Positions 16,789 through 25,947 of a stretch of DNA of 64,000 nt are shown piece by piece. Below the pieces are notes generated by a model. It saw only the letters and a list, made by a program, of their open reading frames with translations, searched no databases and was not told where the DNA came from. How positions within the stretch are numbered: position 1 is the stretch's first letter; each line of letters starts with the position of its first letter. The translations under genes were made by a program, and so were the position numbers. The DNA is from DASWIP01 sp036397635 (GTDB taxonomy: Bacteria; Actinomycetota; AC-67): the NCBI GenBank assembly GCA_036397635.1, contig DASWIP010000057.1, positions 1 through 64,000 of the forward strand, read 5' to 3'.

Positions 16789-18008
16789 GGGGCTGGCGTT
16801 CCACGGCGGCCACTCTGGCGCTCGCGCTGGTCACGTCGTCCTGCTTCGGCGGTTCCGGCGGTGATCCGAGCGTGCTGCTCGTCGCGACGGTCACGGGGCC
16901 GGTGCAGACGCGCGCGGTCGGCGGCGACTGGGCGGCGGCGTCCCAGGGACAGAAGCTCTCCTCGGGTGACCGGGTGCGTGTTGCACCCGGCGGTTCGGTG
17001 GTCTTGCAACGCGGAGACGAAAGCGTCGTCGAGGTGCGTCCCAACGGTACCGCCCCCGCGGAGCTGGCGGTCTCGGCGGTCGATCGCGTGAACCTCCTCA
17101 ACGGCGATGTCCTGGTGGCGAGCAGCAAGGCGGCCCCCGTCGCCGTCGAATCCGGCGGTATCGCCGCCGAGGGGGACGATGCGGTGTTCCGGTTCGACCG
17201 GCGTCTGTCGGTTCGTGTCGGGGTCTACGAGGGCGCCGCGACCATCGCAGCCGCGGGAGCAACGCTGCCTGTCCCCTCCTTTCGGGAAGGGATCGTAAGC
17301 GCGCGATTGCTGCCGCGCAGCACCCGGCCTTTGGCGTTGAACCCCGAGGATCCCTGGGACGTCCGATTCCTCGGCGACGTCATCGAGCTGAACGCCGAGC
17401 TGGAGGCTCAGCACCGCGGGTACGAGGCTGCGTTCGGCCGCAGGACGACCGTCGCGGATCTCGAGCGGCTCTTCGGATCGGGACTGGCACTGGGTCGGCT
17501 TGGCTTCACCCGGCCGTTCCTGTCGTCGTCCACGCACGGCAACGTGCTGACGGGATTGGCGTTGGCGGCGCTGCTGGTCCGGCGAGACGGCGGCACGGCG
17601 GCAGGCGTCTTCGAGCAGGTCATGACCCTGAGGGAGCAGGGCGCGAGCTGGGGGCTCATCGCGCGGATGGTTTCCGTCGACGGGAACGAGTTGCTGGACG
17701 CGTTCGTGCGCGCGGTGGGGCTGAGGACGGGCGAGGTGACGTCGACGCCGGGAGTGATCGGATCCGGTGGTGGCGGTGGTGGCGGGGGTGGCGGCGGCGG
17801 TGGCGGCGGCGGCGGCGGCGGTGGTGGCGATCCGACCCCGACGCCGTCCAGCAGCAAGCGTTCTACGCCTGGTCCGAGCCCGAGCCCCAGTGGCAGCAAT
17901 TCGCCCTCGCCGGGCCCGAGCCCGAGCCCGAGCGAGAGCCTTTCGCCCTCGCCCAGCCCGACGTGCATCTTGCCGCCGCCGCTGTGCAACCCCACCGGCG
18001 ACCTCTGA
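16785..18008 (+). CDS. FecR-domain-like lipoprotein with poly-Gly and PSP repeats
   Basis: The 407-residue protein has a lipobox-like SSC (Cys 20). A region with GDRVRVAPGGSVVLQRGDES followed by a beta-helical stretch (to about residue 170) resembles FecR/DUF4880-type periplasmic sensor domains. The C-terminal 90 residues contain 21 consecutive Gly codons (17766-17828) and then Pro/Ser repeats (PSPSPS) ending with a Cys-containing tail. The ATGA overlap couples it to the kinase gene, so it may supply or modulate the kinase signal at the cell surface; this is inference. Confidence 0.75.
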   Translation: MRGWRSTAATLALALVTSSCFGGSGGDPSVLLVATVTGPVQTRAVGGDWAAASQGQKLSSGDRVRVAPGGSVVLQRGDESVVEVRPNGTAPAELAVSAVDRVNLLNGDVLVASSKAAPVAVESGGIAAEGDDAVFRFDRRLSVRVGVYEGAATIAAAGATLPVPSFREGIVSARLLPRSTRPLALNPEDPWDVRFLGDVIELNAELEAQHRGYEAAFGRRTTVADLERLFGSGLALGRLGFTRPFLSSSTHGNVLTGLALAALLVRRDGGTAAGVFEQVMTLREQGASWGLIARMVSVDGNELLDAFVRAVGLRTGEVTSTPGVIGSGGGGGGGGGGGGGGGGGGGGGDPTPTPSSSKRSTPGPSPSPSGSNSPSPGPSPSPSESLSPSPSPTCILPPPLCNPTGDL

Positions 18009-18052
18009 GGCTCCTGCACGCGCCGGCACGGGCTTGCTAGGCTCGCCCCTCG

Positions 18053-20881
18053 ATGACCGTTGTGACTCCGGTTCGACCCGTTCGGCGCAAGCCGATCATC
18101 ATCGCCATCGCGGTGTTGGTCGGAGTGCTGATCGTGGCCGGCGGATCGTCGAGCTTCTACACCGAGCTGCTCTGGTTCAAGGAGACCGGCTACGAGCCGA
18201 TCTTCTGGGCCGGCATCTGGGTGCGGCTCGGCCTCGGCGTCGTCTTCGGGGCGGTCTTCGCTGTCGTGCTGCTCGCGAACCTTTGGATCGTGAAGAAGAT
18301 CACCTCGCCGGCTCGGTTGTTCACCGTGCCCGACCAGATCCTCGAGCGGTACCGCCAGACCCTTCAGCCGTACATGCGTTGGGCAGTGATCGGCGGCGCG
18401 ATCCTGTTCGGGGTCTTCGCCGGCAGCGGCGCAACCGTGGTCTGGCAGGACTGGCTGTTGTTCGACAACGCGGTCGATTTCGGTCAGACAGACCCGGTCT
18501 TCGCCAAAGATCTCGGGTTCTACGTCTTCCGCTTACCGTTCCATCGGTTCCTGTTCACATGGGGATTCTCGTCCTTGGTGGTGATCATGCTGATCACCGC
18601 GTTCTCGCATTACTTCATGGGCGGGATCAGGCTCCAGGGTCCGGGCGATCGCGTCTCGCCGGAAGCGCGGGCCCATCTGTCGGTGCTCGTGGGCCTTATC
18701 GTGCTGCTGAAGGCGTGGGGCTATCGCCTGGACCAGCTCGGTCTGCTGTACTCGGAGCGTGGCACCGTGACGGGCGCGTCCTACACCGACGTCAACGCTC
18801 AGCTGCCGGCGTTGCGGCTGTTGGTGATCATCGCGGTGGTGGTCGCGGTGCTGTTCCTGGTGAATGCGCGATTCAAGAACTGGATGCTGCCGCTGGGCGG
18901 GATCGTGCTGCTCGCGCTGACCTCCATCGTTGCCGGCGGGATCTGGCCCGCGCTCACGCAGCGGCTCAGGGTGGCGCCCAACGAGCAGGTCCTCGAAGCC
19001 GACTTCATCGAGCGGAACCTAGATCACACGCGCCGCGCGTACGGGCTCGAGAACGTAACGATCGTGCCGCATAACGCCGAGCCGTCTCTGCCCGAAGGTG
19101 CGGTCGACCGCAACCAGCAGACCATCCAGAACATCAGATTGTGGGATCCTCGCATCGTCCGCGACAACTACCTGCAGCTCCAGCGGGTCAAGCAGTACTA
19201 CGACTTCCTCGACGTCGACGTCGATCGGTACGACATCGACGGAAAGCGCCAGCTCGTGATGCTCTCTGCGCGCGAGGTGACGCCCTCCGGGCTCGAGGAG
19301 GGGGCGCAGACCTGGCTCAACCAGCACCTCGTCTACACGCACGGCTATGGGGTGGCGGCGAGCCGGGTCGATCGGGTGACCCCTGAGGGTCAGCCATCCT
19401 TCATCATCAGCAACATCCCGCCGGTCTCGACGCAGAAGGCGCCGGGGGTGGAGCAGCCGCGGATCTACTACGGCGAAGCTGCGTCGAACGACTTCGTCGT
19501 GGTCGACAGCACGCAGCCCGAGCTGGACTTTCCTAAGGGTGACGACTTCGAGCCAAACAGCTACGAGGGTGAGGGCGGCGTCGAGTTGACCAACGTCCTC
19601 CGCCGGGCGGCGTTCGCGTGGCGCTTCCGAGACGTGAACCTGCTGATCTCGGGAGCGATCAAGGGGGACTCGCGCATCCTGATGCGACGCAACGTGCTCG
19701 ATCGGATCAGCCACGTCGCCCCGTTCCTGCGCCTGGACACCGATCCGTACATCGCACTCGTAGACGGCCGGTTGACCTGGATCGCCGACGCGTACACCAC
19801 CACCGACATGTTCCCCTATTCCGAGCGGATTGGGCTGGGCGCGGTCGCGGATCGCGCGATCCTGCCGGGCGGGACCGTCAACTACATCCGCAACGCGGTG
19901 AAGTTCGTCGTCGACGCCGAGGACGGGACGATCGACGCGTACATCTGGGACGAGGAGGATCCGGTGATCGGCGCGTGGAAGGCTGCGTTCCCCGGCATCT
20001 TCAAGTCCCGGTCGGAGATGAGCCCGGATCTGCTGGCGCACGTGCGGTACCCCGAAGGCATGTTCATGGTCCAGACCGACCGTTACGCCTCGTACCACAT
20101 CACCAGGCCGAGCAACTTCTACTCCAGGGAAGACGCCTGGCGCGTCGCGCTAGACCCGACCGAGGCCGGTGTGCAGACACCGCCGGTGCGCCCGTACTAC
20201 CTGATGATGCGTCTGCCGGACGAGCAAGCCGTGGACTTCGTGCTCGTACGTCCCTTCACGCCGCGAGGACGAGAGAACCTGACCGCGTACATGGTCGCGC
20301 ACAGCGACTGCCTCGCCCAGCCATGTCCCGACTACGGCCGGCTGACCACCCTCGCGTTCCCCAAGGACAAGGCGATCCTGGGACCGCAACAGGTGTTTGC
20401 CCGGATCAACCAGGATCCCATCGTCTCCGAGCAGATCACGTTGTGGAGCCAGCAGAACTCCCGCGTTCGGTACGGCAACCTTGTCATCATCCCGATCGAG
20501 GATTCGTTGCTGTACGTCCAGCCGCTGTTCCTGCAGGGCGCGGCGAGCCAATTGCCCGAGCTCGCACGCGTGGTGGTCGCCACTGCAGAAGAGGTGGTGA
20601 TGGCCGAGACCCTGGATCAGGCGATCGCGGCGCTGCTCGGGCAGGCGGAGCCGTCGCGTCCCGAACCCGAACCGGAGACGCCCGGGGACACCGTCGCAGC
20701 GTTGCTCGCGCAGGCGGCCAGGGAGTTCGAGCTGGCAAACGAGGCCTTGCGCGACGGCGATCTGGCCGAGTTCCAGCGGCACTACCAGGCCGGCGCGCGC
20801 GCGGTCGAGCGCGCGAACCAGCAGGCCAACCCGCAGGCCAGCCCGCAGGGATCGCCCTCGCCCAGCCCGGCCGCCGGCTGA
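18053..20881 (+). CDS. UPF0182 family membrane protein
   Basis: The 942-residue protein is full length for UPF0182. The N-terminal 300 residues hold about seven membrane helices; the rest is a large extracytoplasmic region including RIYYGEASNDFVVV-like and PLFLQ-type segments (YVQPLFLQGAAS near residue 820). The C-terminus is Gln/Ala/Pro-rich. Function is unknown, but the family is conserved in actinobacteria and cyanobacteria. TAGGCT lies 9 nt before the ATG. Confidence 0.92.
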   Translation: MTVVTPVRPVRRKPIIIAIAVLVGVLIVAGGSSSFYTELLWFKETGYEPIFWAGIWVRLGLGVVFGAVFAVVLLANLWIVKKITSPARLFTVPDQILERYRQTLQPYMRWAVIGGAILFGVFAGSGATVVWQDWLLFDNAVDFGQTDPVFAKDLGFYVFRLPFHRFLFTWGFSSLVVIMLITAFSHYFMGGIRLQGPGDRVSPEARAHLSVLVGLIVLLKAWGYRLDQLGLLYSERGTVTGASYTDVNAQLPALRLLVIIAVVVAVLFLVNARFKNWMLPLGGIVLLALTSIVAGGIWPALTQRLRVAPNEQVLEADFIERNLDHTRRAYGLENVTIVPHNAEPSLPEGAVDRNQQTIQNIRLWDPRIVRDNYLQLQRVKQYYDFLDVDVDRYDIDGKRQLVMLSAREVTPSGLEEGAQTWLNQHLVYTHGYGVAASRVDRVTPEGQPSFIISNIPPVSTQKAPGVEQPRIYYGEAASNDFVVVDSTQPELDFPKGDDFEPNSYEGEGGVELTNVLRRAAFAWRFRDVNLLISGAIKGDSRILMRRNVLDRISHVAPFLRLDTDPYIALVDGRLTWIADAYTTTDMFPYSERIGLGAVADRAILPGGTVNYIRNAVKFVVDAEDGTIDAYIWDEEDPVIGAWKAAFPGIFKSRSEMSPDLLAHVRYPEGMFMVQTDRYASYHITRPSNFYSREDAWRVALDPTEAGVQTPPVRPYYLMMRLPDEQAVDFVLVRPFTPRGRENLTAYMVAHSDCLAQPCPDYGRLTTLAFPKDKAILGPQQVFARINQDPIVSEQITLWSQQNSRVRYGNLVIIPIEDSLLYVQPLFLQGAASQLPELARVVVATAEEVVMAETLDQAIAALLGQAEPSRPEPEPETPGDTVAALLAQAAREFELANEALRDGDLAEFQRHYQAGARAVERANQQANPQASPQGSPSPSPAAG

Positions 20882-20929
20882 GCGCGCGTCGCCTGCGCGC
20901 GGATCGCCTGGTAGCATTGGTCCACACGA

Positions 20930-21003
20930 CGCGGGGTGGAGCAGTTCGGTAGCTCGCTGGGCTCATAACCCAGAGGTCGCAGGTTCAAATCCTGCCCCCG
21001 CTA
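20930..21003 (+). tRNA. Initiator tRNA-fMet (CAT)
   Basis: It folds as a full cloverleaf: acceptor CGCGGGG/CCCCGCT, D stem GAGC/GCTC, anticodon stem CTGGG/CCCAG with loop CTCATAA, and T stem GCAGG/CCTGC. The unpaired C1-T72 end and the three G-C pairs closing the anticodon stem mark it as the initiator. CCA is not encoded. Its 3' portion is repeated at 24490-24543. Confidence 0.93.
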
Positions 21004-21088
21004 CTACAGAGGCCTTGTCCCCGCCCGATACCGAACGCGCACGCCAGGAGGCGGAGCGAGTCAGCCGCCGGCACGCCAAAACGAGTCG

Positions 21089-21343
21089 TCAGCGTCGCGC
21101 GCGCACCATGCCGTCGGCGACCGCGCGCACGCGGGTCGCGACCTCGGCGTCGAGCGTGGCTCGGATCCACGACAGCTCGGGATCGCGCGCGGCCCACGCC
21201 CACAGCTCATCGCCGTTCCGGAACGGCGCGCCCTGCGAGAGTGAGGTCGTGGGTGGCTCGACGAGCCCCGGCGCGCACACGTGAACGGCCGCCAGGAAGA
21301 TCGCCACCGCTTGCTCCCTGGCGGCGGCCGTAAGCGTGCTCAC
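21089..21343 (-). CDS. Hypothetical 84-residue protein coupled to the flavin monooxygenase
   Basis: The start GTG overlaps the monooxygenase stop (GTGA at 21340-21343). This coupling and the codon use are the support for it being real. The protein is Ala-rich with WAWAARDPELSW in the middle. No family was recognised. It is the last gene of the short leftward operon that follows the LuxR gene. Confidence 0.55.
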   Translation of the reverse strand: MSTLTAAAREQAVAIFLAAVHVCAPGLVEPPTTSLSQGAPFRNGDELWAWAARDPELSWIRATLDAEVATRVRAVADGMVRARR

Positions 21344-22434
21344 CGCCCAGCCCCGGCCGTGCTCGACCTGCGCGCGAGGTGCTTCACGATGTGGGTCGCA
21401 TCGCGCGCGACGCCGGTGACCGTCTCGGATGTCGCCGCGTACTGGAAGAACAGGCCGAGGAAGTACAGCCCGGGCTCCGCTCCGACGATGCCGCGCTCGT
21501 GCGGCGGGACGCCCGCGGTGGGGATCGAGGGCAGGTCGATCCACGACCAGTCCTGCCTGAAGCCGGTGCACCAGATGACGTTGGCGACGTCGAGCACGCG
21601 TCCGTCGTCGAGCACGGGGCGTCCCTCCTTCACGCCCTCCACGCGTCCGACGCGCCGCACCCCGGCCGCGAGCAGATCCTTCGGCTTGACGCGCACCAGC
21701 GGGTTCCCGTGCTCCGTCAACTTCGGTGCGACCTTGCGACCGACGGGCGTGCGCAGCGTCAGGATCCTGTGGCCGGCGAAGCGGACGAGCTTGACGAGGA
21801 ACCGTGCCTTGAAGCTGTCGATCCGGAACGGCACGTGGCCCACGTCGCGCCCGGCGAGCCAGGTCTCGTGGGTCTTGGCGACCTCCATCGCGATGTCCGC
21901 ACCGGAGTTCCCCGCGCCCACCAGCAGCACCGGCCCCGGCTTCAGCTGATGTGGCCCGACGTAGTGGTGGGAGTGCATCTGGACGATCGACGGATCGAGC
22001 TCGTCCGCGATCGCCGGGGTCTTCGGGTGGTAGCTCGCTCCCGTCGCGATCACCACGTTGTCCGCTTCGTAGGTCCGGTCTCCGGTCGTGACGACGTAGC
22101 CGGAGCCGTTGCGCGCGAGGCGCTCGACGCGCGCCCCCGTGCGCACCGGCAGCTCGAACCGTGCCGCGTAGGACTCGAGGTAGTCGGCCATATCGTCCTT
22201 CGTCGGCTTGGCGAAACGCGGCCCGGGGAACCGCAACCCGACCAGGCCGTTGAAGCTGTTCGGCGTGAACAGCAGCAGGGAGTCCCAGCGCTTCCGCCAG
22301 GCGTCACCGACGCGTTTGTGCCCGTCCAAGATCACGAAATCGCGCCCCAACTTCCGTAGGAGGTACCCCGCGGTCAGCCCTGACTGGCTGCCCCCGATCA
22401 CGATGGTGTCGTGGCGCTGCCCGTTGGTCTCCAT
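21340..22434 (-). CDS. Flavin-containing monooxygenase-like oxidoreductase
   Basis: The 364-residue protein has an N-terminal FAD-binding GxGxxG-type segment (IVIGGSQSGLTAGYLL) and a second NADPH-binding Rossmann motif (VLLVGAGNSGADIAMEVA) near residue 170, with VIWCTGFRQDWSW near the C-terminus. It resembles CzcO/YhcX-type monooxygenases. The ATG at 22434 has a strong SD (AGGAGGGGG), whereas longer starts do not. It lies in a possible tRNA-bounded insertion together with the LuxR gene and may be its target. Confidence 0.85.
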   Translation of the reverse strand: METNGQRHDTIVIGGSQSGLTAGYLLRKLGRDFVILDGHKRVGDAWRKRWDSLLLFTPNSFNGLVGLRFPGPRFAKPTKDDMADYLESYAARFELPVRTGARVERLARNGSGYVVTTGDRTYEADNVVIATGASYHPKTPAIADELDPSIVQMHSHHYVGPHQLKPGPVLLVGAGNSGADIAMEVAKTHETWLAGRDVGHVPFRIDSFKARFLVKLVRFAGHRILTLRTPVGRKVAPKLTEHGNPLVRVKPKDLLAAGVRRVGRVEGVKEGRPVLDDGRVLDVANVIWCTGFRQDWSWIDLPSIPTAGVPPHERGIVGAEPGLYFLGLFFQYAATSETVTGVARDATHIVKHLARRSSTAGAGR

Positions 22435-22548
22435 GTCCCCCTCCTGGGTCGACATCGAGGGCACGGTACGAGCGGCCCAGGACCTCCCGCGTCGGGCGAA
22501 GCACCCAACTTCGCCGCGCGCGCGTATGGGTCAGATGATGCAGACGGC

Positions 22549-24168
22549 TCAGGCGAGCCCGTGCTTGAAGGCGTAGGCGGTGGCCTCGGCCCGGCTCGAA
22601 ACGTCGAGCTTGGTGAAGATGTTGCTCAGGTGCCGGGCGACGGTCTTGTGGCTGACCACCAGCTCCTCGGCGATGGCCTTGTTGGTCCGTCCCGTGGCGA
22701 CGAGCTTGAGGATCTCGACCTCGCGCGCGGTCAGCCCGCCGGGGAGACGCTCCGTCCCTACGCCCAGCTCTGCGAGCGCGGGCGCGGCATGGAGCTCCTC
22801 GAACGCGCGCCCCGCGGTCTCACGCTCGAGCTCAGCCGTGTCGTCGTCCCCCAGCAGCGCGCACGCGCGCGCGATCAGGGCGCGGGTGCGCGCGACCTCG
22901 TACGGGACGTCGAGCTCGAGCCACGCTCGCTGCGCCTCCCGTAACGACGTCATCGCGTCGGCGGGTCCGCCCTCAGCGATGAGCACGGCTCCGCGCGCGG
23001 CCGCGCTCATCGCCAGCAACACCGGAGCACCGAAGTCATCCGCGATGGACGCGAGCTCATCGGCGGCCGCGCGCGCGCCCGTGACGTCGCCGGTCGCCAG
23101 CGCGATCTCCGCCGCCGCCGACAGCAGCGGCGCGCGCCGGCCCGGCTCGCGCTCCTGCTCGAGCGCGGTCCTGATCGGCGCGGCGGCTGCTGTGGCCTTC
23201 CCCTGCGACAGGCGCAGCAGCGCCAGGCCCGGCTGCGGGCTCCGGCCCGACGCGTTCGCATCGCGGTAGGCCGTTGACGCGTCGTCGAACTCGCCCCGCA
23301 CGCGATGGAGCTCGCCCAGTTGGTAGTAGGCGAGGCCGATCGCGGGCTGGCCCGGCGGGTCGCCGAGGCGCTCCCGCGCCAACGTCGCCTCCTCAAGCGC
23401 CTCGTCCCATGCCCCGTGCATCTGCTTGATCTGCGAGCGATGCACCAGGCACTGGCCCCGGAACGGGACGAGCCCCTGCTGCGGGGCGCTCCACGCATCG
23501 AGCGCGCGGGTCCACTCGTGCGCCCGGCGGATGTCGAACGCGTCGTAGCAGGCGAGGATGACCGCGCAGTAAACGATGCCGGTGGCGTAGGGCGAGACCT
23601 CGTCCTCCGTGATCGCGACCATCGCCTCATCCAGCAGGGGGAGCCCCTCAGCAGACCGGCCAAGGCTGATCAGGGACTGACCGCACCCGAGGCTCGCCAT
23701 CGCGAGCAGGTCGCGGTCGCGGAACCGGCGCCCGATCGCGAGCGCCTGCGCGAACAACTCGTACCCCCCGGCCGGATCGCCGCCATCCAACGTCTGCAAG
23801 GCGGCGACCATCAGCATCAGGCCGGCCTCCGGGCAGTCCGAGCCCGCCTCGGCGAGCGTGGCTCCCGCGCGCCCAAGCCAGCCCCCGCCCCGGGCGTGCT
23901 CGCCTTGCTGCATGAGCCCCAGCCCGAGCCAGAACGCGCACCGAGCGGCGCGCGGCGGATCCGAGTCGATCACCGCGTTGTATGCGCGCGCCCACGCCTC
24001 GGCGCTCTCCTCGCCCTTCGCCAGGAGCGCGGCCGTGATCGCCAGGCGCTCGAGGTCGTCGGGTTCCAGGCTCGTCTGGGCGTCGGCAGCGACGAAGAGC
24101 TCGTACGCATCGGCCCACCCGCGGCGCTCGACCGCCTGTCGCGCCCGCTCAAGTTCCGCCGCCGCCAT
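22549..24168 (-). CDS. LuxR-type regulator with TPR-like repeats
   Basis: The 539-residue protein is mostly helical repeats (about residues 10-440) resembling TPRs, and ends in a LuxR HTH (GLTAREVEILKLVATGRTNK through KTVARHLSNIFTKLDV). No N-terminal ATPase motif is visible, so it is not a full MalT/LAL protein. The start at 24168 is preferred: a TATGCT box and a CAGGAC ribosome site lie 18 and 5 nt upstream. The downstream leftward gene is the flavin monooxygenase, which it may regulate. Confidence 0.82.
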   Translation of the reverse strand: MAAAELERARQAVERRGWADAYELFVAADAQTSLEPDDLERLAITAALLAKGEESAEAWARAYNAVIDSDPPRAARCAFWLGLGLMQQGEHARGGGWLGRAGATLAEAGSDCPEAGLMLMVAALQTLDGGDPAGGYELFAQALAIGRRFRDRDLLAMASLGCGQSLISLGRSAEGLPLLDEAMVAITEDEVSPYATGIVYCAVILACYDAFDIRRAHEWTRALDAWSAPQQGLVPFRGQCLVHRSQIKQMHGAWDEALEEATLARERLGDPPGQPAIGLAYYQLGELHRVRGEFDDASTAYRDANASGRSPQPGLALLRLSQGKATAAAAPIRTALEQEREPGRRAPLLSAAAEIALATGDVTGARAAADELASIADDFGAPVLLAMSAAARGAVLIAEGGPADAMTSLREAQRAWLELDVPYEVARTRALIARACALLGDDDTAELERETAGRAFEELHAAPALAELGVGTERLPGGLTAREVEILKLVATGRTNKAIAEELVVSHKTVARHLSNIFTKLDVSSRAEATAYAFKHGLA

Positions 24169-24489
24169 GTCCTGCCGACAAGCATAGTTGACTGGGGACT
24201 CGTCACCTCTCGCGACGACGAGCAGCAGCACGAACTCGAAGAACTCTTCCGCCGGGACGGATTCGGCGCGCTACAGAGCGATCCGAACCCCTCGAGCACG
24301 AAGCGTGCCCTTGCCGCCGCCGTGATCGGCTCAGCGCATAGCAACGAGTCACCGGGATGGTCGCCGTCGAACCTTGGGAGCTGGAATTGGACCACGCGCG
24401 GACCACGCGTGAGGGTCAGAACTCAGCGATCAACGCTCGGTACCGTTGGGAGGTGCGCTTTCCAACGAAGAGCGACGAAAAGGCTGCCG
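24169..24489. other. Gene-free interval between the LuxR gene and the tRNA-like repeat
   Basis: This 320-bp interval contains the leftward LuxR promoter (TATGCT on the minus strand, about 24181-24186). One plus frame reads RDDEQQHELEELFRRDG, which looks like eroded coding sequence but has no start or family match. Nothing else is recognisable. Confidence 0.4.
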
Positions 24490-24543
24490 AGCTCGCTCAT
24501 AACCCAGAGGTCGCAGGTTCAAATCCTGCCCCGCTACTACAGA
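24490..24543 (+). repeat. Partial copy of tRNA-fMet 3' half (candidate attachment site)
   Basis: This stretch repeats 20951-21010: the 3' side of the D stem, part of the anticodon arm, and the entire T arm, acceptor strand and following CTACTACAGA. Compared with the tRNA it lacks 5 nt in the anticodon stem and one C in the acceptor strand, so it cannot be a working tRNA. A tRNA 3' end repeated 3.5 kb away is the classical signature of site-specific integration, but no integrase gene is visible between the copies. Confidence 0.7.
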
Positions 24544-24547
24544 AAGT

Positions 24548-24564
24548 CCAGGTCAAAGACCTGG
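24548..24564 (+). terminator. Hairpin just after the tRNA-like repeat
   Basis: Arms CCAGGTC and GACCTGG with a 3-nt AAA loop lie 4 bp after the repeat. This would be a natural terminator for a tRNA gene, which suggests that this side carries the original downstream flank of tRNA-fMet. Confidence 0.5.
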
Positions 24565-24692
24565 GCCTTCTGCTTGAAGAGCCTCCTTCGGGCGCTCTGG
24601 GTTGCCGAGAGGTCGAGTTTTTCGCTGGCAGATTCGCCGACCTGGGGGCCGAACACCTCCATCAAACCCGGGCGGTTCATTGCTCAGCGAGC

Positions 24693-25280
24693 CTACGACC
24701 GCGCGAAGGCCACAAGGGCCTCGATCTCATGCCCGGCAAGATGCAGCGCCTTGAGGTATCGCACGCGAAGCTCTTCTGTGGTCACGCCAAGCCCAGCACC
24801 CCAACTGAAGCGATCCCGGCCGAGCGCCGCGATCAGATAGTCAGCCGCGATCCGTCCGTGACGACCGTTGCCGTTTGGGAATGGATGAATCGCGACGAGG
24901 CGATGGTGGAACCGCACACAAAGCTCGTCTCGATCGTACGTCTCGTGCTCGATCCAGCTCCGCGCATCGTCGGTTAAGGAACGAACCTCGCTTGGGATGC
25001 GCGCCGGTTCGATGCCTATGTTGGTCTCTCGTCTCCGATATTGGCCAGCCCACCTCCAGACTTCGTCGAACATGGCCTTGTGCAGGGCGCGCAAGTACTG
25101 ATCGTCGAGCAACTCCCCGGGGGTCGGCGGCCGTCGCGTCGCCGTCGCGCGAACGATGTTCCGCTGCTCGGCCTCGTTGAGTTCACCGCGAGTCGAGATG
25201 TAGCTGGGGATGAGTCCTTGCCGATCTTCTTCGGACAGCTCGGTGTGGCCGTCCCCGATCGGGGCTAAGGGATCCGTCAT
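24693..25280 (-). CDS. Fic-domain protein (mobile mystery protein B)
   Basis: The 195-residue protein has the Fic motif HPFPNGNGRHGR near residues 131-142, with the catalytic His and the anion-binding loop intact, and WRWAGQYRRRETNIG upstream. Fic enzymes transfer AMP or other nucleotide phosphates to target proteins. The N-terminal STRGELNE is close to the (S/T)xxxE inhibitory helix pattern but lacks the final Gly/Asn. It overlaps the HTH gene by 4 bp (ATGA), the arrangement known for the mobile mystery A/B pair. Confidence 0.88.
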   Translation of the reverse strand: MTDPLAPIGDGHTELSEEDRQGLIPSYISTRGELNEAEQRNIVRATATRRPPTPGELLDDQYLRALHKAMFDEVWRWAGQYRRRETNIGIEPARIPSEVRSLTDDARSWIEHETYDRDELCVRFHHRLVAIHPFPNGNGRHGRIAADYLIAALGRDRFSWGAGLGVTTEELRVRYLKALHLAGHEIEALVAFARS

Positions 25281-25741
25281 CCGACCGAGGGCGTGCTCCA
25301 GAGACCTCGCCGATCGATGAGTTCCCTTACGACATCCTCGAGCTCGTCTTCCTCCGCACCGAGCACGGCCTGATCCTCCAGCCTCATGTGATGTTGAACG
25401 TTGCGCAGGTGAGCCGCCGCCTTGCGCCGAGCTTGACGGTGCACGGCGTCGGAAAGCGTCGTTCGAGGTACCAGTACGTACATGAGGTCACACTCAAGGG
25501 CTTCGGCCGCACGGCGAAGGGTCTCGAGTTTGATCGTCCCCTGCGCCTCGCCGTGCTCTATCGCCGACACCCTGGATTGCGTGATGCCCATGCGTGCAGC
25601 CAGCTCGGTCGTCGACATGCCAAGCGCCTCACGGATGGCGCGCACCCAGCCGCGATGGGGTGGGGGCTGGGAGGACGCCTCCTTGACCCTACTCAGGCGG
25701 CTATCCAGGTGTCGGCGAGCGGAGACATTTCTGGGCTTCAT
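25277..25741 (-). CDS. XRE-type HTH protein (mobile mystery protein A)
   Basis: The 154-residue protein has an HTH at about residues 35-90 (MSTTELAARMGITQSRVSAIE) followed by LECDLMYVLVP, the typical mobile mystery A layout. It probably represses its own promoter and antagonises the Fic partner. Its ATG is 7 nt after TATCCT (leaderless), with a TTGCTA -35 18 bp further up. The AT-rich upstream region carries repeated TAGCTGG motifs that could be its operator. Confidence 0.85.
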   Translation of the reverse strand: MKPRNVSARRHLDSRLSRVKEASSQPPPHRGWVRAIREALGMSTTELAARMGITQSRVSAIEHGEAQGTIKLETLRRAAEALECDLMYVLVPRTTLSDAVHRQARRKAAAHLRNVQHHMRLEDQAVLGAEEDELEDVVRELIDRRGLWSTPSVG

Positions 25742-25796
25742 GGTCGCGAGGATATCACTTAAACATGATGGATAGCAAGAATTTCAAGGCTATATA

Positions 25797-25853
25797 CCAG
25801 CTAATTAGAGACTTATCTAGCTGGTGATCATACTGCCACTCTGCCCTAGCTGG
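25797..25853. promoter_or_regulatory. Three TAGCTGG/CCAGCTA motifs in an AT-rich spacer
   Basis: CCAGCTA (25797-25803) is inverted relative to TAGCTGG at 25818-25824 and 25847-25853. The surrounding 80 bp is clearly richer in A and T than the rest of the window. The position, upstream of the HTH/Fic pair and before VapBC, fits an operator for the HTH protein. Confidence 0.4.
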
Positions 25854-25947
25854 CGGACATGGGCGTGGCGACAACCGGGCTCCTGATCTCTGCAGTAGGC
25901 CGAGGTCAGCGACCTAGGCCGGGCCGGTATGGTATCATGCGTATGGC

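Noticed and set aside
24490..24543. Second complete tRNA-Met gene
   Set aside because: The 5' half is missing and bases of the anticodon and acceptor stems are deleted.
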